Source of the DNA: Haloarchaeobius sp. HME9146
GTDB taxonomy: Archaea > Halobacteriota > Halobacteria > Halobacteriales > Natrialbaceae
DNA length: 64,000 bases
Direction of reading: 5' to 3'
Assembly (NCBI RefSeq): GCF_025399835.1
Contig: NZ_JAODVR010000001.1
Span: 1,674,001-1,738,000 of the forward strand
In this document: piece by piece, positions 41,279-49,950 of the stretch
How positions within the stretch are numbered: the stretch's first letter is position 1
Layout of the letters: every line of letters begins with the position of its first letter
Program-made: the position numbers and the translations under genes
Notes under the pieces: generated by a model
What the model was told of the DNA's origin: nothing
The model's database searches: none
Seen by the model: the letters and a program-made list of their open reading frames with translations, nothing else

Positions 41279-41968
41279 ATGGCTCTCGTGACGACCGCCC
41301 TCATCGGGCTGGTGTTCGGCTTCGCCCTCGCCTCGCCACCGGGGCCGATGAACGCCATCATCGCCGAGGAGAGCGTCGTGCGGGGCTGGCTCGCCGGGGT
41401 CCGCGCGGGCCTCGGGGCGTTCACCGCCGACGCCTGCTTCTTCGTGCTCGCGTACCTCGGGGTCGTCGCCATCGTCGACGAGTCCGCCCTGCTCCAGGGA
41501 CTCATGGTCGCCGCCGGCGGCGTCCTCATGCTGTACTTCGCCTACGGCGCGTTCGAGGACGCTCGCTCCGCGAGCTCGTTCGTCGAGACCGACACCGACG
41601 AGGACCAGAAGGGCTTCCAGAAGGCGTTCGTCCTCGCGCTCACGAACCCGTACCAGATCGTCTTCTGGCTCACCGTCGGCGTGCACATGCTCGACGACAA
41701 GGCCATCGACGTGTTCGCGGAGGTCCCCTACGTCGGCCAGCAACTCGCCGGCACACTCGTCGTCCAGGCGGGCAGCCCCACCCTCATCGTCGGCTTCTTC
41801 CTCGGCATCCTGGTGTGGGTCGCCGGCTTCCCGGCGACGCTCGTCTCCGTCGGGAAGCGGGTCGACCGCTTCGCACCAGTGGTCGCCGGTTCGAGCGCGG
41901 TGGTGCTGGCCGGGTTCGGGCTCTACTTCCTCGCCGACGCGAGCGGGACGCTCGTCGGACTGTTCTGA
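41279..41968 (+). CDS. LysE/RhtB family exporter
   Basis: This 229-residue exporter has six spans. The hallmark FGFALASPPGPMNAIIAEES occurs near the N-terminus (from about residue 12), followed by FTADACFFVLAYLG and LTNPYQIVFWLTVG. It likely exports an amino acid or a small cation. CTTTTCAA (41249-41256) is centred about 26 nt before the ATG at 41279; the ATG at 41270 is an alternative start. It follows the TMEM165 gene. Confidence 0.85.
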   Translation: MALVTTALIGLVFGFALASPPGPMNAIIAEESVVRGWLAGVRAGLGAFTADACFFVLAYLGVVAIVDESALLQGLMVAAGGVLMLYFAYGAFEDARSASSFVETDTDEDQKGFQKAFVLALTNPYQIVFWLTVGVHMLDDKAIDVFAEVPYVGQQLAGTLVVQAGSPTLIVGFFLGILVWVAGFPATLVSVGKRVDRFAPVVAGSSAVVLAGFGLYFLADASGTLVGLF

Positions 41969-41996
41969 ACCGGTGTGAGAACGCGGTGACTCCGGC

Positions 41997-42692
41997 CTAG
42001 AACTCGACGTCGAGGTCGTCGTGTTCCATCTCCGAGACCTCCTCTTCGAGCCACTCGCGGAACCACTTCACTCGCTTGAGTCGCTGGTGGGCGATGCTCT
42101 CTGCGGCGTCGGATTCGATGCGCTTGGCGGCGTCCTTGCCGCGTTCGAGCACGCGGTCGACCATCTCGGCCGAGTCCATGTGGGTCCGGGCTTCGTACCC
42201 CATCCGCAACAGCATGAGTGCGGTTCCGTTGGCCCCGACCTTGTCGAGGATGTCCGCCTCGATGAGGCACTGGGTCTCCAGCGGGAGGTCCGAGAGGTCG
42301 CCCTGGTAGGAGTGGTCCTCGACGGCCCGACACACCTGGTCGATGAACGACGCCGGGAACTCACCCTGTGATTCGAGGTAGGTCCGGGCGACCCGGGCAC
42401 CCTCCTCGGCGTGGACGTCCTGGTCGGCGTCGAGTTTCGCGATGTCGTGGAACAGTGCTGCGACGCGCGTCACGTCCACGTCGGCACCCTCACGGCGAGC
42501 GATCTTGGTCGCGAGTTCGACGACGTTCAGGATGTGGTTGTGGCGATATTCAGCAGAGTGCCACGGGTACCAGCGCATCCGGCCGCCCTCGTCCTCGTTC
42601 TCGACGCTGGCGAGGAGGTAGTCGTAGACGAACTCTTTCATCGCCTCGAACTCCTGGTCGGTGACGCGGGATTCCTTTATTTCGACACCCAC
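41997..42692 (-). CDS. HD-domain phosphohydrolase
   Basis: This 231-residue protein starts at GTG 42692. The HD metal site is intact: HSAEYRHNHILNVVELATKI (first His), ALFHDIAKLDADQDVHAEEG (HD pair), and VEDHSYQGDL. Such proteins hydrolyse nucleotides or act as tRNA or signalling phosphohydrolases; the substrate is not predictable. The C-terminus is an acidic helical tail. It is convergent with LysE and divergent from the alanyl-tRNA editing gene. Confidence 0.85.
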   Translation of the reverse strand: MGVEIKESRVTDQEFEAMKEFVYDYLLASVENEDEGGRMRWYPWHSAEYRHNHILNVVELATKIARREGADVDVTRVAALFHDIAKLDADQDVHAEEGARVARTYLESQGEFPASFIDQVCRAVEDHSYQGDLSDLPLETQCLIEADILDKVGANGTALMLLRMGYEARTHMDSAEMVDRVLERGKDAAKRIESDAAESIAHQRLKRVKWFREWLEEEVSEMEHDDLDVEF

Positions 42693-42774
42693 AGAGAATC
42701 ACCCCGCGAAAAGCGTTGCGTAGTCATTGTTACCCGTACAAAGGTCTGTTCGACTCTTAGGCGTTACGACACCG

Positions 42775-42783
42775 TAAATTAAG
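42775..42783 (+). promoter_or_regulatory. TATA element for the alanyl-tRNA editing gene
   Basis: TAAATTAAG is centred about 30 nt before the ATG at 42809, giving a leaderless or very short leader. Confidence 0.45.
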
Positions 42784-42808
42784 TTTCTCGGCCGCTTTCG
42801 ACCGCACG

Positions 42809-43537
42809 ATGACGAAGTCGCTCTTCCTCGACGATTCGACGATTCGACAGTTCGACGCGACGGTCGAACGCGTGCTCGACGACCGGGTCGTTCTCGACCG
42901 GACCGCGTTCTATCCGACAGGTGGTGGCCAGCCACACGACACCGGGACCCTGACGGTGGACGGCGAGACGTGGACGGTCACGGACGTCCAGAAGAAGGAC
43001 ACCATCTACCACACCGTCGACGGGACACCGCCGGAACCCGGCACGACCGTCACCGGGGAACTGGCCTGGGACCGCCGCCACGCGCACATGCGCTACCACA
43101 CTGCCCAGCACCTGCTCTCCGCGCTCCTCCTCGACGAGTTCGACGCCGAGACCACCGGGAACCAGGTGTACGCCGACCGGGCCCGGCTCGACTGCGCCTA
43201 CGAGCGATTCGACGAGGACGACCTCGGCGACATCGAGGCTCGGCTGAACGAACTCGTCGGCGACGAACGACCGGTCCGGTGGTACGAACTCGACCGCGAG
43301 GAGGCAGAAGACCGCCTCGACACCCAGCGCACCCGTATCGACCTGCTCCCGGACTCGATCACGGAGCTACGCATCGTCGAGATTGCGGGTGAAACACCCG
43401 ACGACGAGCCCTTCGACCGGACGGCCTGTGCCGGCACCCACGTCTCGAACACGGGCGACATCGGGACCGTCACCGTCACCGGGCGCGAAACCCGCGGAAA
43501 CGGCGAGGAACGCATCTACTTCGACCTCTCGGACTGA
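42809..43537 (+). CDS. alaX: Alanyl-tRNA editing protein (AlaX type)
   Basis: This 242-residue free-standing editing enzyme hydrolyses Ser- or Gly-tRNA(Ala) mischarged by AlaRS. The N-terminal beta-barrel has FYPTGGGQPHDTG. The zinc site is HTAQH (97-101) and the CAGTH motif near residue 213, matching the C-x3-H editing signature. Its length matches the AlaX-M/AlaX-L boundary; a C-terminal oligomerisation domain is absent. It is divergent from the HD-domain gene. Confidence 0.9.
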   Translation: MTKSLFLDDSTIRQFDATVERVLDDRVVLDRTAFYPTGGGQPHDTGTLTVDGETWTVTDVQKKDTIYHTVDGTPPEPGTTVTGELAWDRRHAHMRYHTAQHLLSALLLDEFDAETTGNQVYADRARLDCAYERFDEDDLGDIEARLNELVGDERPVRWYELDREEAEDRLDTQRTRIDLLPDSITELRIVEIAGETPDDEPFDRTACAGTHVSNTGDIGTVTVTGRETRGNGEERIYFDLSD

Positions 43538-43638
43538 CGGCGGCCGCCCGGGCAGCCAGGACACCCGTCCCGTCCGCGGTGGCGCGCTTCCCGCACGCCC
43601 CCGGTGTCCTTTTCAGACCTCCGCGCGCACCCACCGCT

Positions 43639-44592
43639 ATGAACGTGAGACAGGTCCTCCCGCCGGACGCCATCCCGAGCGTCGATGCCCCCGAGTTCCT
43701 CCCCGTGGGTGAGTACGATGGCGACGGCAGCGACGAGGTCGTCGTCGTCGACGGCGAGACACCACGCGCCTATCCCATCCGGTACCTCCACTACCACGAG
43801 ATCGTCAACACCGACCGCGACGGTGAGCCCATCGCCGTCACCTGGTGTCCGCTCTGTGGCAGTGCCGTCGTCTACGACCGCGTGGTCGACGGCCAGACGC
43901 TCACCTTCGGCGTCTCGGGCAAGCTCGCGGACGACGACCTCGTGATGTACGACCGCGAGACCGAGTCCGAGTGGAAACAGAGCCTCGGGACGGCCATCGC
44001 CGGCGAGCACGAGGGGACCGACCTCAGGGTGCTCGCGGCCGCGATGCTCCCGATGGACCGATTCCGCGAGCGCCACCCCGACGGCGAGGTCCTCGCCCGC
44101 CCCGGCGGCCAGACCGAGGCCGGTCAGAAGGGCGGTGACGCCGCGGAACCGGCGTACGACGCCGACCCCTACACCCAGTACTTCGAGATGGACGGGTTCG
44201 GGCTCGGGGCGCACCGCGGCACCGGCGGGCGAGAGTGGGACCGCGACGACGACATCGAGGCGAAAACAGTGGTTCTCGGGGTCGAGGATGGCGACGACGC
44301 ACTGGGGTTCCCGCTGCCCCGCGTCGACGCCGTCGACGGCTTGGCCAAGGCGACCGTCGGCGACACGGCAGTCGTGGTCTTCGCGACTGCCGACGGAATC
44401 CACGCCTTCGCCGACCCCGGCTACTCCTTCGAGCCCGCCGAAGACGGCCAGTTCGCGGCCGACGGCACGACCTGGGACGGTGCGACCGGCGAGAGCGCTG
44501 ATGGACGGACCCTCGAGAGACTCCCGGCTCGCCGGCTCTTCGCGTTCGCGTGGCAGGACGACCACGGCGCGGACAGCTTCTACGAGAACTAG
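43639..44592 (+). CDS. DUF3179 domain protein
   Basis: This is a 317-residue cytoplasmic protein. The core motifs are VVDGETPRAYPIRYLHYHEI, VTWCPLCGSAVVYDR (the CPLC pair) and the ending region RRLFAFAWQDDHG, all typical of DUF3179. No signal peptide or membrane span is present, unlike secreted family members. The biochemical role is unknown; the CxxC may be redox-active or metal-binding. The ATG at 43639 avoids an unconserved extension. Confidence 0.8.
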   Translation: MNVRQVLPPDAIPSVDAPEFLPVGEYDGDGSDEVVVVDGETPRAYPIRYLHYHEIVNTDRDGEPIAVTWCPLCGSAVVYDRVVDGQTLTFGVSGKLADDDLVMYDRETESEWKQSLGTAIAGEHEGTDLRVLAAAMLPMDRFRERHPDGEVLARPGGQTEAGQKGGDAAEPAYDADPYTQYFEMDGFGLGAHRGTGGREWDRDDDIEAKTVVLGVEDGDDALGFPLPRVDAVDGLAKATVGDTAVVVFATADGIHAFADPGYSFEPAEDGQFAADGTTWDGATGESADGRTLERLPARRLFAFAWQDDHGADSFYEN

Positions 44593-44717
44593 CAGCGGCT
44601 GACCGACCAGACCCGAGCTGAGACACCCTCCAGAAAAGACCGACTGCGACGCCGCCTGACTCCGGCGTGGGCCCCGAACTCACCGCACCCTTGACCCACT
44701 GCGGAGTCCCTGCCCGT

Positions 44718-44900
44718 TCAGTCGTCGCTGTCGCCGCCCTTCATGTCCTGGAGCTGGTCGACGAGCTCCTCGTTGGACATGTCGGGTTCGAACTCGACCG
44801 TCCCGTCGTGGTCGTGTTCGTGGACACTGACCGCATCGTCTTCGTCGATGTCGTTGTTCTGGTCCTGTTGTTCGGACTCGTCGTAGCTACCAAAACCCAT
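44718..44900 (-). CDS. DUF5786 small acidic protein
   Basis: This 60-residue, very acidic protein (MGFGSYDESEQQDQNNDIDE, then the conserved EFEPDMSNEELVDQLQDMK region) is recognised from memory as the DUF5786 family, conserved in haloarchaea. No catalytic motif; probably a small soluble regulatory or structural protein. Its TATA box is at 44926-44933. Confidence 0.75.
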   Translation of the reverse strand: MGFGSYDESEQQDQNNDIDEDDAVSVHEHDHDGTVEFEPDMSNEELVDQLQDMKGGDSDD

Positions 44901-44925
44901 GTTCGCTAGTTCCGGCCATCCACGG

Positions 44926-44933
44926 AAAAGTAG
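44926..44933 (-). promoter_or_regulatory. TATA element for the DUF5786 gene
   Basis: The minus strand reads CTACTTTT, centred about 29 nt before the ATG at 44900; leaderless transcription is implied. Confidence 0.4.
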
Positions 44934-44984
44934 TCCGCTTGCGCACCGTTTTGGGGAGCGGTACCACCAACCTCTCCGCGTCGA

Positions 44985-46133
44985 TTACGGTGCCGTGAAC
45001 CCGGCGACGACGTCCAGGTAGTCCGTGCTGTATGTCGTGTCTCGGAACCGTCCGGGCTCGATCTGGTGCCCCTCCGTCCAGTCGTTGAAGCTTGCGACGT
45101 TCACGCGCCCTGTACTGTACTCCCGTGCGAGTTCCAGCAGCTCCCGCAGGTGTGCTGGGGCTCGCGGGATGTACCGACCTGACCCCCAGCACGAGTTGTG
45201 TCGGTCGTCGAATCCTGGGAAGGTCATCGGGTGGTACGCCATGTCGTGTTCGTCACAGAACGTCCGGGTCGCCGCGAAGCTCTGGGCGACGTGGTCCCTG
45301 GTGGTCTCCCAGTCGAACACCTCGGTCTGGACGGGTATCCAGTTCGTCGCCCCGTCGAGGTGCCGGTTCAGTTCGGTGTAGTCGGCCGGAAACCCCCCGA
45401 CAGCGTGGTCGGCGAAATCGCCGACGAGGAACGGCTCGGTCCCGTCGACGGTCAGTTGCTCGCGCAGGTAGTCGACGAACCCTGCCGGCCCGCCGCGGTC
45501 TTCCACGAGTTGCTTGGCTTCCTTCGAATCCTCACTCCCACCCCACGCGAGGAAGTCGAAGTCCCAGAAGGTGATGACTGGTCGGCCGTCCCTGCGGTGA
45601 CATCGGTCCGTCGAGAGCAACGTCTCCCGGAGGAACTCGAAGTCCGCCTCGATGTCACGGTCTCGCCGGAGCGCCTGACTGATGACGTAGAAGGGTTCGA
45701 CCGACAGCGGGCCGAGGTCTGCCCGGAGAAAGGTACTGAGACGCTCGTGGTCCCGCCTCGATTCGCCGACGTTGAACATGACGGTGGAGACGCCTGCATC
45801 GGCGAGCCAGGATGCGTGCCGGGTCGCGATAGCTGACGGAACCGGGTCGCCGTACTGGCCGAGTTCGGGCTGGGAGACCGTCGTACACTCACCGAACTTA
45901 TCGCCGACGAATGGAATGTAGACGACGCCGACGTCCACGCTCTCGGCAGACGCCTCAGTCGTCGTCTCAGTTCGCGTTTCGGAGGGCGTCGGTTCGGTCG
46001 TGGTGTCGGTCTCCGTCTTCGACTGGGTGGTCTGGCTGGCCGTCGTCTCTCGGACAGTTCTCTGTGTCTCGGTCGACGAGGAACACCCGGCCAGCCCGGC
46101 GCCGAGTGCAGTCAAGAGGGCACGACGGTTCAC
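44985..46133 (-). CDS. GH99-like (WbsX-type) lipoprotein
   Basis: This 382-residue exported protein starts with a twin-arginine lipoprotein signal: MNRRALLTALGAGLAGC with lipobox LAGC. A Thr/Glu-rich spacer (about 20-70) precedes a barrel domain: VVYIPFVGDKFGE, VSTVMFNVGESR, DGRPVITFWDFDFLAWGG, and the C-terminal NVASFNDWTEGHQIEPGR, which matches the Glu-containing signature of GH99/GlcNAc-domain and WbsX-like proteins. It probably acts on or binds a glycan outside the cell. Confidence 0.8.
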   Translation of the reverse strand: MNRRALLTALGAGLAGCSSSTETQRTVRETTASQTTQSKTETDTTTEPTPSETRTETTTEASAESVDVGVVYIPFVGDKFGECTTVSQPELGQYGDPVPSAIATRHASWLADAGVSTVMFNVGESRRDHERLSTFLRADLGPLSVEPFYVISQALRRDRDIEADFEFLRETLLSTDRCHRRDGRPVITFWDFDFLAWGGSEDSKEAKQLVEDRGGPAGFVDYLREQLTVDGTEPFLVGDFADHAVGGFPADYTELNRHLDGATNWIPVQTEVFDWETTRDHVAQSFAATRTFCDEHDMAYHPMTFPGFDDRHNSCWGSGRYIPRAPAHLRELLELAREYSTGRVNVASFNDWTEGHQIEPGRFRDTTYSTDYLDVVAGFTAP

Positions 46134-46237
46134 TGGTGGAGGGATTTGTCCGCAGCAGTTAGTTCTGCTGGCTTCCGGGATTGTAGCTATCGAGAGAACT
46201 GGCGGAGAGGAACTATATCGTTGAGATTGTGTTTACT

Positions 46238-46329
46238 CGGGCGGATTCGAACCGCGGAGACTCGCATCCGCTCGTCTCCTGGGCTCGAATCCACCGTTCG
46301 CTATTCGTCCTCACTTCGTTCGGACAGAA
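46238..46329 (-). repeat. tRNA-Gln 3'-end-derived double-hairpin unit
   Basis: This about 92-nt unit lies directly downstream of the tRNA-Gln gene (minus strand). It starts with an 18-nt copy of that tRNA's T-arm/acceptor end (46238-46255, CGGGCGGATTCGAACCGC). An inverted partner GGGCTCGAATCCACCG is at 46281-46296, with an inner GGAGA/TCTCC pairing. A hairpin CTATTCGTCC...GGACAGAATAG (46301-46332) abuts the tRNA. The layout matches the initiator-tRNA units but the sequence is Gln-specific. Confidence 0.7.
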
Positions 46330-46432
46330 TAGTCCCGGGCGGATTCGAACCGCCGTCAATGGCTCACTTCGACGCTGGAACGAACCAGACGCCTCCAAAG
46401 GCCATTATGATTGGCCACTACACCACGGGACT
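46330..46432 (-). tRNA. tRNA-Gln (UUG) with intron
   Basis: The 103-nt gene folds into a cloverleaf after removal of a 30-nt intron (46365-46394). Acceptor AGTCCCG/CGGGACT with discriminator A; anticodon stem ATGGC/GCCAT with loop CTTTGGA, anticodon TTG; T-arm GGCGG-TTCGAAT-CCGCC. The intron starts after G37, the canonical archaeal position for splicing at a bulge-helix-bulge. Intron-containing tRNA-Gln(UUG) is known from haloarchaea. CCA is not encoded. Confidence 0.9.
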
Positions 46433-46473
46433 TCGCGCTGCGCTCGTGGATTGGAAATCAGCGTACAATAAGA

Positions 46474-47226
46474 TTACTTTTCGTCGGACGGGACGGGTGT
46501 GGCTACCACACCAGCCTCGACCTTGCGATGGCAGGGGCGACAGAGCGTGACGACGTTCTCCAGCTCGTGTGCATCGCTCGTGTCATCGAACTCTCGGACG
46601 CGGTCGATGTGATGCACGTCGGGGTTCTGGCCGAGGTCGTCGACATCCTTCCCACAGCACTGGCAGCTGTAGGCATCGCGTTCGAGTGCCTCTTCTCGGA
46701 CGCGCCACCAGCCGTTCCCATAGACGAGTGGGCCACCCTCCCACTGGTGATGCGATTCGCCGACGACGTTCGCGGAGAGCCAGTCTCCGTAGCATCGGGT
46801 CGAACAGAACGTCCCGTACGAGTTTCCCGTGGTTCGCGACGGTGGGGCCGGAAACGACTCGCCACAGTACTCGCAGTCGACGACGGTTGGCTCGAGGTCG
46901 TCCATCGGATTCTCTGGCAGCAACCCGCTCGCGTCCTCAACACACTCGGGGCAGTACACGCCCTCCTTCTCCGAGGGATAGTACTCGAAGCTCGAATCGC
47001 ACAGTACACAGACCGACTCCTCGGTCGCGTCGCGCCAGTTCCCGTTGTGTTCGCCCGCGTTGGGGTTGCAGTCGTCGCAGAACTCGCGGCGCGACTTCGG
47101 GTCGTAGAAGCGGTCGTCACATCCCGAGCACGTCCGGTTCGGGAGGGAGACGCCGTGGACTTTGGTGTGGTGCTGGCGCATCCCTCGTTCGGTGGCGAGG
47201 GGTTTCCCGCAGGTGGGGCACTGCAT
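46474..47226 (-). CDS. HNH endonuclease with multiple zinc-finger motifs
   Basis: This 250-residue protein has an N-terminal C2H2-type finger (CPTCGKPLATERGMRQHHTKVH), then five further CxxC-type pairs spread to residue 150, and a C-terminal HNH nuclease (CQCCGKDVDDLG, VHHIDRVREF, NVVTLCRPCHRKVE). The finger array probably directs DNA binding. The ATG at 47226 begins the first finger. It sits 42 nt from the tRNA-Gln 5' end on the same strand. Such nucleases occur in restriction-like and homing contexts; no partner genes indicate which. Confidence 0.85.
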   Translation of the reverse strand: MQCPTCGKPLATERGMRQHHTKVHGVSLPNRTCSGCDDRFYDPKSRREFCDDCNPNAGEHNGNWRDATEESVCVLCDSSFEYYPSEKEGVYCPECVEDASGLLPENPMDDLEPTVVDCEYCGESFPAPPSRTTGNSYGTFCSTRCYGDWLSANVVGESHHQWEGGPLVYGNGWWRVREEALERDAYSCQCCGKDVDDLGQNPDVHHIDRVREFDDTSDAHELENVVTLCRPCHRKVEAGVVATPVPSDEK

Positions 47227-47288
47227 GGCGAGTCTGCGCCGTCATCGAATAAGAACCAGGAGACGACGGTCGGGAGACTGCACCCGAA

Positions 47289-49703
47289 TCAGTCGTCAGA
47301 GGGGTCCGGTTCGAGTTCGTCGACGAGTTCGGCGTCGTCGGTGTCACCGAACACGAACTCGTCGGTGTCGTCCGGAGAGGAACTGGAGACACCGCCATCG
47401 GCGACATCGGGGACCTCGGTGTCGAAGCGGTCGAGAGCTTCGCTCAGGCGGGAGGCCTGTTCGCTGAGCGAGCTGGCGCTGGCACTAACCTCGGTGAGGG
47501 CGGTGGTCTGTTCTTCGGCGGCGGCGGCGACGTTCTCGGCTTCGGCGGTGGTCTCCTCGGAGATGGTCGCTGCCTCGTCGACCATCGCGACGACCTCTTC
47601 GGTGGAGGCGGCCTGTTCCTCGGTGGCGGCCGAGATCTCCTGGATGCCGGTGTTGGTCTCGGTCGCGTACCCGGCAATCTCGTCGAGGGCGTCGACGGCG
47701 TTGTCGACGGCTTCGGTGGTCTCGACGATCTGGCGGCGAGTGGCTTCGACGCCCTCGACGGTCTGGCTGGTCTGGGCCTGGATGCGGTCGAGGCGGGAGT
47801 CGATGTCCTCGGCTGCCTCCTTCGTGTCGGCGGCGAGTTCCTTGACCTGCCGGGCGACGACGGCGAAGCCGTCACCGGACTCCTCGCCGCCGCGGGAGGC
47901 TTCGATGTTGGCGTTCAGCGCGAGCATGTTGGTCTCCTTCGCGAGGCTGGAGATGAACTCGGCAAGCTCGTCGATCTCGTCCATCTCGTCGGCGAGGTCG
48001 GCGATGTCGGAGACGGCGGCGGCGGACTGGGATTCGATGTCGTTCATCCCGGACTTGGCCGCCTGGGCGGCTTCGCGGCCGTCGCGTCCCGTCTCGGCGG
48101 TTCGTTCGGCGAGGTCGGCGACCTCGTTCGAGGAGGCGGCTATCTCTTCGGTCGTGGTGGAGAGGCTCTCCATCTCGTGGGAGACCGCCTGGAACTCCTC
48201 GTTCTGGCGGTCGGCCCCGTCGGAGATCTCCTGGATGGACTCGGTGACCTGTTCGCTGGCCCCGCGGACCTCCTCGGAGCTGGCGGTGACCTCCTCGCTG
48301 GCGGTCGCGACCTCCTGGGCGAACGTCTTGACCTCGGCGGTGGTCGCCTCGATCTCGGCGACCATCTCGTTGAAGGCCGCGGCGATGTCGGCCATGGCCT
48401 CGTTCTGGCTCTCGGGGTCCATCCGGGCCGTGAGGTCGCCGTCGGCGCAGGCCGCCATGACGGTGCTGTACTCGTCCGCCTTGCGCTCCAGATGGGTGTT
48501 CATACGCTCGGCTCTCGCCTGGGCGGTTTCGGCCGCGTCCCTGGCGTCTCTCGCCTCTGATATCTGGTCGCGAAGTGCGTCGCGCATCTCGGCGAAGCCG
48601 TCGTAGAGGCGGCCGATGTTGTCGATGCGGCCGGTCTCGAACTCCACGTTCAGGTTGCCGTTCTCCATCTGCTCGGCCTTGGACCGGAGCCGGTCGACCG
48701 ACTTCGCGGTGTTGCGGCCGAGGACCGCGCCGACGAGTCCGATGAGGACGACGCCGGCGACCGTCGCGTACAGGCCGTACTGGGAGACGCTCTCGACGAA
48801 GCCATAGGCCTCCGTGGTGGGCGTGTGGACGAGGACGACCCAGTCCGTCTTGGCGACGGGTGAGTAGCCGACCACGTAGGAGGTGCCGTTCACGCCGGAG
48901 GCGGTGCCGTCGGTCAGGACGGCTCCGGTCGGCGGCCCGCCCTGGAGTGCGCCGCTCTCTCCCGGGTCGAGTCCGAGCCCGTTCTGGACCGCGCTGGTGT
49001 CCTCGCCGTAGGTCGAGAGGAGGTGCGACCCGGTCTCCTCGAAGACGACCGAGCCGGAGCGGTCGACGACGAGGGTCGTGCCGCTCCCATCGCTGCCCTG
49101 CAGGTTGCCGACGTACTCCTGTAGCGGGACGGCGTACACCAGCGCCATGTCCGCTGGCAGGTCCTTCGTGGTGACGAAGGCGTACCGGGGGACGTTCGAC
49201 CCGTAGGTGCTCTCGCTGGAGTAGGCACCGGTCATGACGGTCTCGGTCCCACCGGAGAGCTCTTCGGTCCACGAACCGTTCAGCTCCGAGACGGGGGTAC
49301 CCGCGAGCCCGAACTTCGTGCTCGCGACGACCTCCCCGGTGGAGCGGTCGATGTAGTGGAGGTTCGCCGAGTCACCCGCGTCGGACCCGGTGAACCCCTT
49401 CTTCTCACGTTCGAGGTACTTCGTGATGTTCTCGGTCGAGTCGCCCGTGGGCGTGCCGCGCGCGACCGACTCGACCACCTGGCGTTGCTGCTGGTTCCAC
49501 GCGTACAGGGCGCGTGCCTCCTGTTCTGCGAGCGTCGCGTACTCTTCGTTCGCGTCTGCCTGTATCTGTTCGCTCATCTGGTCGGTGGCTGCGATACCCA
49601 CGCCGCCCACGGAGACCCCGAGGACCACCAGCGCGATGGCGAACTTCAGTGCGTAGTTCCGCCGGATGAACCGCGGAACGATACGTCGCAACATCCCAAG
49701 CAT
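47289..49703 (-). CDS. Methyl-accepting chemotaxis transducer (membrane, dCache-type sensor)
   Basis: This 804-residue transducer has a first membrane span near residue 20-40 (LKFAIALVVLGVSVGGVGIA), an extracellular sensor of about 260 residues, a second span (YGLYATVAGVVLIGLVGAVLG), a HAMP region (SVDRLRSKAEQMENGNLNVEF), and a long methyl-accepting coiled coil with the CheA/CheW-binding hairpin tip (ISSLAKETNMLALNANIEAS then DGFAVVARQVKELA). Glu/Gln pairs for methylation are present. The ligand is unknown. No other chemotaxis genes are in the window. A start at 49694 is also possible. Confidence 0.9.
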   Translation of the reverse strand: MLGMLRRIVPRFIRRNYALKFAIALVVLGVSVGGVGIAATDQMSEQIQADANEEYATLAEQEARALYAWNQQQRQVVESVARGTPTGDSTENITKYLEREKKGFTGSDAGDSANLHYIDRSTGEVVASTKFGLAGTPVSELNGSWTEELSGGTETVMTGAYSSESTYGSNVPRYAFVTTKDLPADMALVYAVPLQEYVGNLQGSDGSGTTLVVDRSGSVVFEETGSHLLSTYGEDTSAVQNGLGLDPGESGALQGGPPTGAVLTDGTASGVNGTSYVVGYSPVAKTDWVVLVHTPTTEAYGFVESVSQYGLYATVAGVVLIGLVGAVLGRNTAKSVDRLRSKAEQMENGNLNVEFETGRIDNIGRLYDGFAEMRDALRDQISEARDARDAAETAQARAERMNTHLERKADEYSTVMAACADGDLTARMDPESQNEAMADIAAAFNEMVAEIEATTAEVKTFAQEVATASEEVTASSEEVRGASEQVTESIQEISDGADRQNEEFQAVSHEMESLSTTTEEIAASSNEVADLAERTAETGRDGREAAQAAKSGMNDIESQSAAAVSDIADLADEMDEIDELAEFISSLAKETNMLALNANIEASRGGEESGDGFAVVARQVKELAADTKEAAEDIDSRLDRIQAQTSQTVEGVEATRRQIVETTEAVDNAVDALDEIAGYATETNTGIQEISAATEEQAASTEEVVAMVDEAATISEETTAEAENVAAAAEEQTTALTEVSASASSLSEQASRLSEALDRFDTEVPDVADGGVSSSSPDDTDEFVFGDTDDAELVDELEPDPSDD

Positions 49704-49950
49704 ACTGACAACAATATCGGCATGTGTAGTAAAATGTTGTGTAGAATTTCATCATGATTTCTGAGAATCGAACCTGTTAGTGTTCCTATCAGTAGTGATG
49801 GCCACTGGCGACGACGACCGGCCAGCTATCCGGGATTCGGGCTGCGTTCCAGCAAGATGTTCCACGAACCGCAACATTCAGACGCGCTGAAACCTCGTCT
49901 AACGGCCGTCTGACGGGTTTTGAAGTGACGCCGAGCACAACGTGAGTGAG

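Noticed and set aside
46146-46550. Open frames reading through tRNA-Gln and its hairpin unit
   Set aside because: They translate the tRNA and its 3'-end copy; no independent coding evidence.
46411-48606. 731-codon plus-strand frame opposite the HNH and MCP genes
   Set aside because: Starts inside the tRNA-Gln and is a Ser/Ala-rich antisense of the MCP coiled coil.
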